From the NCBI GenBank assembly GCA_030789695.1, contig CM061132.1:156904817-156968816 (forward strand): DNA of 64,000 nucleotides, read 5' to 3'. Every line of letters begins with the position of its first letter. Position 1 is the stretch's first letter. Below the pieces are notes generated by a model. The model saw only the letters and a program-made list of their open reading frames with translations, did no database searches and had not been told where the DNA came from. Below are positions 55,420-64,000 of the stretch, one piece after another. A program made the translations under genes and the position numbers. The DNA comes from Scilla litardierei. Taxonomy: Eukaryota > Streptophyta > Magnoliopsida > Asparagales > Asparagaceae.

Positions 55420-57432
55420 ATGTTTGTTTGTACAGTTTAAATGGTTTTTATTAAACTATATACTCCCACTAAATTTAAAAATTAAAGCCATAATAATAAA
55501 CAATTTATTATATCAAAATATTTGTGGAAGAGGGATCCGACTATCCCGAGTCTGACAACCTTGAGTGTAGCTCAACAAGATTTCCAACTCTGCAGTCGGT
55601 AGACGAACTCTTCATCAATCATATAAAATATGATTCCCTAAGAGTTTTACCCCTAGTCATTTGTGATCATGAGTGTGCTCATCCAAATCACAATGACTAG
55701 CCTAGTCAGACCCTTGTTTTCGCGTCCAGCCTGACTTACGCCGTCGCTCGGTGTATCCACGAGACGTCGGTTTGGGTCAGGACTAAACTTACATCAATGA
55801 CTTAACTTACGTCGGCGCTCGGCGTATGCACGACACGACGGTTTGGGTTTAAGTCTAGACTACATCCTTAGCTCAACTTACGTCGGTGTTCGGTGTTTTC
55901 ACGACACGACGGTTTGGGTCAAGTCAAGATCTCGTCAAATGTATTTAAGAAGTCGGTTTCTATAAGGTTGCCATGTCACAGCTTAAGTGTAGCCCAATAA
56001 CCGGAACATGGGTCCTACAATTACCAACTCCTAAAACACGGAGGGTTACGATTTATCTTGAACAAGATTATTATTGTATTTGACTTAGGTATAGTCGATG
56101 GACTTACACAGTCATGATTCGACTCCTTGCTGTCCAGTGGACGCGGCCAGGGAATTGACTAAGCCAGGACCGCTAACCCCTAGTCTAGCTAGGGTGGTCC
56201 AGCAAACTTAGCCAAGTACATTGACCGACATCATGATCCATTGAAGAAGACTTATCAATCTTATGTTTGTCTATCAACTAAAATGGCTTTTATTAACACT
56301 AATTAATCCTTATCAACTAGTGGATTCTTAAAATTCGAAATTTTATGGATTTGTTCAACGACTTTTATTAGATCCGTATCAACTATAAGGTTTGTTCGTT
56401 CATCGTGCTACCCTAATCTTAATTAGGATTTTAATAAATCGATTACAACACTTTACAAAATTAGTCATTTAATGATAATCATTATCGAAACAATTTAAAA
56501 TAATGATAGTCAATTAAAGGGATCACCCTAATCAGGAATTAGGTTTTGATGTCGCAATTGTTTATTAAAACGTAGCATGTCTCAATATAAAATTTTATAT
56601 CATAAGATTTTAAATTAATGGCTAACCTAAAGGCTCATGAATAATCTGATTATGCATCATGGCCAATAATGTCAACCAACTAATTATCACATGAATTAGG
56701 GTTCAATAATGTGACATATCAAGAGATCATGCAAGTTAAAATTATCTACCACATAAATAATAAACTTGCTGATCTAAAATTTAACATTTAAATTTAAAAT
56801 TTAAAACTTTAAACATTTTATCACATAAAATTTGGTTTATAAAAATTATCAAATAATTTCAAATACGAACCTAAGTTTTAAAATTAATGAAGCATTTTAA
56901 GATTAAATTATCTCATAAAATAATCTTTAAAATTTTATGTAACTAAAAGAAATAAATTTTTAATACCATCTCATGAAAAAAATTTCATTTATGTTACATA
57001 TACTACTAAATAATTTTAAAACATTTTTAAAATCGTTGAAATCAATTTTAAAACTTTCAGATAAAGTTAAAAAATCTTTCAAACTCTATGTAACTAAAAG
57101 AAATTAATTTTTAATATCACCTCATGAAATAAAATTTTTCTTAATGTTACATATACTTTAAAACATTTTAAATGCTTACTAAAAGCATTTTATCTTATAA
57201 AATAAATTTTTAAAAGCATTTTTAATCATAAGAGGCTCTTTAAACTTTATCACATAAAATTTAAAAGCCTCCAAAAATTCTTTCATGTCATAAAAACAAT
57301 TTTAAAAACATTTAAAAGAAAGGTACAAAATAATTTTAGCATTATCAAATAACGTTAAAATCCATATGTTCAAAACAAGCAATTTTAATAATTTAAAATC
57401 GCCGCATTTCAAGATCTAAAAGCATAACCGTG
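55420..57432 (-). mobile_element. Copia-G2 5' untranslated region (2 kb)
   Basis: It holds three tandem units of about 70 bp (55732-55930; ACTTACG(T/C)CG.CG.TCGG...CACGA.ACG(A/T)CGGTTTGGGT). There are also AT-rich diverged repeats around 56930-57300 (ATGTAACTAAAAGAAAT...CTCATGAAA..). No gene is seen. Confidence 0.6.
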
Positions 57433-57444
57433 GCTCTGATACTA
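57433..57444 (-). other. Copia-G2 primer-binding site, initiator-Met type with one mismatch
   Basis: The - strand TAGTATCAGAGC differs from TGGTATCAGAGC at one base and lies one base after the LTR. Confidence 0.75.
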
Positions 57445-57445
57445 C

Positions 57446-59809
57446 TGAAGGGTTTTGGCGGAACCTCAGGGCTCAGATCTGCGCCCGTCCTAAGTCGGAT
57501 GGATCACAGAGGCAAAAATGCAGCGGAAAATAAAACATGCTAGCTAAACATTTTAGCTAGGCCCTGAGAGAGCCAGAACCTAGCCCGATCTATGCCAACT
57601 TGGGGTGGGTCCACCCACCTCAAGAGGAATCTATCCTACTGCGATGAAATTAAAGTACACTAAAAAACTTAAAGAACATACCTGGAATCTTGGCCCTGGG
57701 GCATGCAAGATGTACCGCACCAACTTCTTGCGCTCCTTGTAGCTGAGCCGTCTCGTGCCTTCGAACCGATCTACCCGAGCCGCCTTCGAGCCGATCACTT
57801 GTCGAAGAAAGTTTCACTTGAGCAGACCCTCGTCTTAGACGTCTGGATCCAAATCCAAACCCCCATCATAGTCTTGCTAGGACCCGACAGGAGAATAGGA
57901 AGAGAAAGAGGAGAGGAATTTAAGTTCACGATCGAGCGTGCTAAAAAATCAGGATCTTCTCGAATCGATCGCTTGGTGTGTGTTTCAACGAAGAGAGTGC
58001 ACCCCTATTTATATAGGGAGTCGGCACCTCTCTTTTCGTTACAAGCAATGTTGGACAAATCTAAAATAAAAGAGAACTTAATTTAGTTAATTGAAGTTAG
58101 TAAACCTTTTACAAAGGCCAACTTCAACCAATTAATTCTCCCTCACCATCGAGCTTCAGAGATGATACAAGTTATCATTTCGAAGGACTACGAATGGTGA
58201 ACGGGTAGGAACAAACGACGACGAATTCTGACTTTGTTTGACCCCTCAAACAATTGCCCAAAGATGGGCAAAAAGTCAATTTTCGTAGCCGTCAAAAGGG
58301 TTTCAAAAAACCCTAATTAACTTAAGTTGCGGGTGTGCTCGCTAGGCCTAGCTGGCGCGCCCGCCTAATGCTATGGGCACGCCCGCAATGGGCGCGCCCA
58401 GGGCGGGAGCGCGGCCCGCTGAACAGTGCGCCGTGCCCGCTGTTCCAGCGGGCTACACACGCTAAACTCAGCGGGCGCGTGGCCCGCTGGTTCAGCGTGA
58501 CGTGCCCTTTCTCTTTGCGGGTGGATCCGCTAGCCCAAGTGGGTCTAACCCACTCTTGCCTTTGACTGTTTTTGCATTCCTGGGCTCATTTGAGCTCCGT
58601 TTTTGACGTGTTTAGATCTTGCGATTAGACCAGGATGATCCCGTCATCCAGGTAACCTTTCCGACGTGTTTATTCCTATTAAATACAGTCTTAAAAATTT
58701 TACGAAACATTTAATCTGGTTTGCATCATATGCAAAAATTGTCCCCTATTAAATTTGAACTCGCAACTAACTTGTGAACTTCATTTATTCCATTTCATCA
58801 AATGAATTCCTCTTTGCATATCTTCCTATTACTAAGACGTGGTTACTACTCGGTGTGAGACCCTACAGCCTGACCCTACTACAGGTTGGGGCTCGAGATC
58901 CCTAGACGATGGTAACCACGAGCAGTAGGCATCGTCTCTGTTTCAGAATCATACTTACGTGATCGATCCAATGACGAACGTCGTTGGGATCACTCTGACT
59001 GTGTCAATGATGAACACCGCAGCTTTAGTCCATTCGTCAAGACTGTGTCCCTGCTGGCCTAGGGTACGGTTTACTGTCAACCCCATTAGTCAGCATTGTT
59101 CAGTATACGACGGTCTTTGTTGTATTTACGTTGTACTTCTTACAACGTACCCCGACCGAGGATTAACACAAAGACCGTACTGAGACTGTGACACTAACTT
59201 CCCTTTAACGGAAGAGACAAATCCCATCTTAGTCATCTATTCGCCTTGAGAGCTTCAGGTGTAACCCAACCTAAGATCTTTCAGCAGGCCTATCCTCGAA
59301 GCTAGATCATAGGTCTAAGCGACATTGTTCACTCACAGATTCATACAAATGACTTCAGGTCTTAATGACCAGCTAGCCTATCATCACCCTAGAGTTATTA
59401 TTGGCAGTTTAGTTAAAGTTAACCATTTAATAACTCTAAGTTGGTCGTTCAATGAACTCATTCTCTAATGAGTACATGTGTCTCTTCTCCGACTTCACCA
59501 AGTCGAATGACTATGAGATCATCATTACCCTATGGTAAGACAAAGACACAATGGTCTGTCTGATGTGCCGATATCCAGTTCTCGACACATCTATGACCAC
59601 GAACCATTTAAGACTTAAGTTACTGTACGGTCACTTACTACTCATAATCGAGATCTACATCTGGATACGTAAGGACCTAACTATAAGTCTAAGGAAATTA
59701 TCTAAGTATATGATTCAACGAATTCATACGTAGGATAATTGACACCATATTATATCTTAACAAGACGTATACTAAGTATAAATTGCCTTATGTGCATATT
59801 CCTCCTACA
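57446..59809 (-). mobile_element. Copia-G2 5' LTR (2364 bp)
   Basis: Direct repeat of 50967-53310; the downstream flank is CGAGG. The whole element is 50967-59809, 8.84 kb. Confidence 0.92.
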
Positions 59810-60115
59810 CGAGGGTCGTTCAGTGCGAGGGGCGATCCATCGACTAACAGCTGACGACGAGGGTCGTTTGGTAGCGAGGGGCGAGGCCCCTTCGACTTAC
59901 GGCCGACAACGATCGAGGGTCGTTCAGTGGCGAGGGGCGATCCCTCGGCTTACAGCTGATGACGAGTGTCGTTCAATAGCGAGGGGTGAGGCCCCTTTGA
60001 CTTACGGTCGACGACGGTCGAGGGTTGTTCAGTGGCAAGGGGTGATCCCTCGACTTATGGCTGACGACGAAGGCCGTTCAGTAGCGAGGGACAAGGCCCC
60101 TTCGACTTATGGCTG
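59810..60115. repeat. Tat2 tandem repeats, right part
   Basis: Continuation of the 53/106-bp array from 50966: TTCAGTG/TTCAGTAGCGAGG markers near 59819, 59867, 59923, 59974, 60029 and 60077. Confidence 0.8.
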
Positions 60116-60230
60116 ACGACGATTATAAATCATTAGATCAATATGAGAAGTGATCGACTTTGTATTTATCATAAATTGGCGAAAAATAAAAAAACAAAGG
60201 TAAGTTTCGATAACCATATTGCTATTACAA

Positions 60231-60534
60231 TCATTGATAGTACTTTCGCAAATGCTCAACATTCCAATGATGTGATAACTCCTTATCATACAGTGTAGTG
60301 AGTCGATAGGTGACCGGGCCAAGAACATCGATCACCTTGTAAGGGCCTTCCCACTTCACAGCGAGCTTTCCTTGTTTGAGAATCTCGGGAGTGAATGCAT
60401 CCTTACGTAACACCAAGTCGCCTATGTGGAAGCTGCGTCCAAGTACTTTGGAGTTGAAATATCGAGCCATGCATCCCTTTTATTCAATGAGGGTCGCCAA
60501 GGCTCGTTCACAACCTCGTCGATCAATTGTAGGT
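60231..60534 (-). pseudogene. Tat2 integrase C-terminal fragment
   Basis: A - strand frame reads MARYFNSKVLGRSFHIGDLVLRK then KLAVKWEGPYKVIDV and TYRL...HHWNVEHLRKYY. This is the end of Gypsy Tat-lineage integrase. Upstream pol is missing because LTR3 entered at 60535; the few bases up to 60534 still read as integrase with a frame break. It shows that Tat2, unlike Tat1, once had pol. Confidence 0.85.
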
Positions 60535-61440
60535 TGTAACGACCCGCTCTCGGGGGCCCGTTACTTATTTGATTTATTTGCGGGTCTACAGTTTAGCAGT
60601 GAAATCAAAATAGCCACGATGGAGAGATGTACAAAAATACCCAAATAATATCCAATTATTACTATCCATACTGTACAAAATGTTCCAACAAAGATACATG
60701 AAAGATAGAAAGTACATAAGTGAAAATAAAACTGAAAGCTGCGGTCTCATGGTCGAACTCTGGCTCTACAACTCAAGAACATCTATCTCAACACGTATGA
60801 CGTCTGCGGTGCCACGGAGATGGAACCGTACTTAAGTCACAACAATTCTAGCAATAGTGGTAAAAAGCAGTACAAGCATGGGAATGAACAGACTATGGAA
60901 CTAACTACGTACGACAAGTGAAGGGACAACAGTTATATATGCAAGAGCGATAAGTAAAGTATAAGAGCAACAACGATGACATGGCATATATGACATAGTA
61001 ATAAAGGTAGCAACAATAGTAAAGTAAGCAGTCATGTGGAGTACCAACAATAAAACAACCAGGCAGTAATGTAGTAAAGCAGGCTAAGCAGGTGAAGCAT
61101 GCTACTGCTGTAGCTAAAAGTACGACGAGTAAAGTACTGGTGACTGCACATGTGTAGTAGGTAAAGTGCATGTAATGCGTAAAGTAGAGGCGATCGTGCA
61201 AGCTACACTAGAACTACGTGACTCAAGTCGGAGAGTACAATATGTGACCATTGAGTTCATCTCTTGCCTGGGTGCGCTTACCCAGACGAATGCCGAAACA
61301 CATGCAGCTAGACAGGATGATGAAACCTAGACAGCTAGACATGTAGATGAGCTCCAGTCATTCCCGCACTCTCTCAAACTATGAGTTACCCCAAACCCCA
61401 GTGATGTGTCATGTGAATCACGCACATGTTCCTTACAGGA

Positions 61441-61496
61441 TGTTCCACGAGCTGTTCCACAAGATATTCCACAAAATATTCCACAAGATGTTCCAC
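61441..61496 (-). repeat. 12-bp tandem repeats in LTR3
   Basis: About five units of the form AAGATGTTCCAC (with ATATTCCAC variants). The left LTR3 copy has only two related units (near 1873-1893). Confidence 0.75.
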
Positions 61497-62011
61497 ACAT
61501 GACATTCCATACGATAATTCATTAGCATTTACTGAGTTATAAATGGCATGCAGCAGGTGACATGTTTATGAGCAATCGTGCAACAAGTGTATACAAGCTC
61601 CATGGAACATTTTCAAATGATAAGTGTTAGAACATGGTGGACAAGAGTGAGCAAGAATGAATATGAATTTACATGCAATGAAAGGTTAAAGAAACTTATT
61701 TGTTGAAAACCAGAAAGTAAAGCAAAGCTGAAGCTAAGAAATTTGAGGATAAAGACAAGTCCAACAAACATGGAACACAAAAATTGTTGGTTTAAGTGAT
61801 TAGTCGTTCTGTAATTGATTAACTGTAGGTCTCTAGTCTTTCGTTCGATCAATAGTTGTTCTGAGACCATTTATAAAATCCTAAGTTCATGCTTGTACAC
61901 TTGCTTAGCTTCTAAGACTAGAATTATATTGACTTACGTTATCGAGATCGTGGTAGTAAGACGATGTTGGAGCTAGAGCTCCCAAGAGAGTTGGCGCACG
62001 ATAATTGGTAC

Positions 62012-62641
62012 CTGCAAACACAAGAAATAATTTGTTAATGCACATATTATTTTCTATTAACTTGATCGTTTTGATTTTATAAGCGATTGAAACGGTATCG
62101 AAAAATATTCTAAATTTTTATATAATCTAGATATGAAGAAAATAATTTTACTGCAGGAGAAATTATTTTTCAGAAGCTTCTGTTAATTTTTATAATTTTT
62201 AAAAGCTCAAAATCAATTTAAAAACTAATTTTAATTAGGTAACGTGTTTATTCAACAATTTCTTCTGGATGCAATACTAATCGTAAGTTGCAATGAGCTG
62301 CAAAATGACCGTCTCGAAGAGTGCTATAACATATATTTTTCTCAAGTATCAGTTTATGTGAAAATAATAAGTTATGAATTTTTAAATGAAAACACCGTAT
62401 TTAAGTTTTAGGCTTAAAAATTTATTGTGGAAAAACTAAGTATCTGATTGAGATGAAACCAACTCCATTGGATCCAGAATGTCATTTTTGATTTTCTGGG
62501 CCTGGTCTTGTATTTTTCTAAGGCTCATATAATTACTTATCAATTTAAAACCATTTACCCGTATTTAATATTTTATAAAATACAATATACCAGAATACGT
62601 TGATATATATACATTTTAAAAAACACGTTATAATAACTTAC
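62012..62641 (-). other. Putative leader intron inside LTR3, second copy
   Basis: The donor GTAAGT at 62641 follows ...CGAAGATG and the acceptor is TTTGCAG|GTACC at 62012. It is 630 bp, equivalent to 852-1484. Confidence 0.45.
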
Positions 62642-64000
62642 CATCTTCGTTTCGAACGTGCATGGGCTGCGGCGGGGCTTCTCGTCGACGACGACGCCAG
62701 CGTGGATGAGCGACGGGGAGCGGCGACTGTGGCGACTCTGTCGGAGGAAACGGCAGTGAAGAGTGGTACTGGGGTCGGAGGAGTGGACGACGCGACGGGG
62801 CTTCGCTGGTGGCTTCCTCGATCGATGGGGTGCGGCATCGTTGGCTCGTCGGAGCTGCTCGGAGCAGGCGGCGGCGAGTCGAAGGCTCCATGTGGTGGCG
62901 ACGTTGAAGGCGGGTGCTTCGGGGGCATTGGCGTGCTACGGAGATGGAGACGATGGCGTATGGGTGGAGTTCTTCACCGGAGGCGTTCGACTTTAGAGGG
63001 AAGGGCGGCGGTGGCGTAGCTTGGGGCAGTGGCTTTGACGTCGGAGGGCTCCGTTCGTCGAAGGATGCAGCAGGGAGTTCGCTTCATCGAAGCGGCGTCG
63101 ATGCGGAACTTGGGAGTGTTGCGGTGATCGGGGCTCGGTATCGGAGTACGAGGGCGGGGAGATGGCTACGGCGGTGCTGCGAGATGAGGGGGCTTCGGGG
63201 CTGAGCTGGAGGAGGGCGAAGGCGGGGGGGACGTCGACTTCTGAGAAGAGGGAGCGGAGGTGCTTGGAGCGTAGGGCGAGGCGGCGGCAACGGTTGCTGG
63301 GAGCGGTTGCGGCGAAGCTGATGAGTGGTCGGAGATGGGTTCGGGTGGGCTCTCTTCGGAGAAGAAGAGCGCAGGAGAGAGAGAGAGATGGGGTGGGTGT
63401 GAGTTTTTGACAGAGAAGAGGGGGCGGGCATGGGTTGGGCTTGCGTGCGTGTGTACCGCGGGTTTGGGGCTTGAGTGAACGAGAGAAAGAGAGGGGGGTG
63501 TGACCTGGGTGCTTGTGTTCGAAATGAAAGGGGGGGCTGATGGGTTTTGAACGAGAGAAAAAGAGAGGGAAGGAGATACTGTATGCGTGCGTGGGTTAGG
63601 GGGGTTTGATGCGGGCTTGGGGAAAACGAATGTGAGAGAGACTGTGAGAGATGATCTTGGGTTGTTTGGGTTTGGTGTGTGTGCTGAGAACGAAGAGGGA
63701 TGGGTTCATTATATAGGGTAGAAAATGATGATAATAATAATAATAATTAATGAATGGGAAGTTAAAGAAATGGGTTGGCATGTTGGATCTGACCAACCCA
63801 TTCGGTGGGTTTAAATGGGTAGGTTGGGGGATTAATTAGGGGGTAAAAGGTAATTAGTTAAAAGTAAAAAGTGATTAGTAAGAGTAAAAAAGTCATTAGT
63901 GAATGTAATTAGTGAAAATGGAGGAATACAACCCAAGGATCGCGAATACGAAATCCAATTTGGGGTTTGAGCTACGGGGATACTAGTTTTAGGCCAAAAC

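Larger units (their letters stand above)
60535..64000 (-). mobile_element. LTR3, second copy (- strand), runs off the window
   Basis: The - strand ends ...GGGTCGTTACA at 60535. The sequence is the diverged reverse complement of 1-2636, including the AGCTCCAACATCGTCTTAC-type block (about 61950-61980). TATA is at 63708-63716, the GC-rich leader at 62640-63480, and a leader intron at 62012-62641. The frames in 62600-63430 overlap on both strands and are not credible genes. Confidence 0.78.

Overview
This window is plant nuclear DNA made almost entirely of nested LTR retrotransposons. I see no host gene, rRNA, tRNA or CRISPR array. The plant assignment rests on chromodomain Gypsy (Tekay/Del-type) and Tat/Retand-type Gypsy elements, plant Copia gag and reverse-transcriptase fragments, and 5-bp target-site duplications (TSDs). 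I cannot name the species; the GC-rich Tat LTRs and leaders make a large-genome angiosperm, perhaps a monocot, a weak guess.

Left block (1-28257). An LTR of a Tekay-like family (called LTR3 here, + strand) ends at 2636 inside a pol-less, low-complexity element on the - strand (LARD-A). LARD-A is arranged as internal(partial)-LTR-internal-LTR: 2637-3264, 3285-6344, 6345-8455, 8476-26755. Its second LTR is split by a 15-kb rearranged Copia composite (about 9799-25052). The composite holds an inverted Copia end, a 36-bp-period GC hairpin array, an intron-like leader with 220-265-bp repeats, a + strand gag and a degraded pol. A complete pol-less Tat element (Tat1, 15710-23566, - strand, TSD GTACC) sits in that Copia pol. 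Tat1 keeps gag and, on the opposite strand, a three-exon additional gene. The LTR-like segment 26756-28257 carries a G-box repeat array upstream of a - strand TATA box.

Right block (28258-64000). A Copia RT fragment is broken by another LARD (28683-30602). That LARD is broken by a decayed Tat element (Tat2, 30603 to 60534, - strand). Tat2 is broken three times: by a Tekay chromovirus in its LTR (30640-47244, TSD TGTGC), by a pol-less Copia in its tandem repeats (Copia-G2, 50967-59809, TSD CGAGG), and by LTR3 in its integrase (60535-64000). The Tekay pol is itself split by another pol-less Copia (Copia-G1, 37084-44470, TSD GTTCG). The nest is five levels deep at its centre.

Functional reading. 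Only Tekay encodes a full set: Gag, protease, RT, RNase H, integrase and chromodomain. Its 1504-codon frame is open once a 73-bp intron-like segment between gag and pol and the nested Copia-G1 are set aside. The LARDs have the same LTR termini and nearly the same tRNA-Ile-type primer-binding site as Tekay, so they may be mobilised by Tekay proteins. Tat1, Copia-G1 and Copia-G2 each keep a gag but lack pol, so three lineages here reached the same non-autonomous design.
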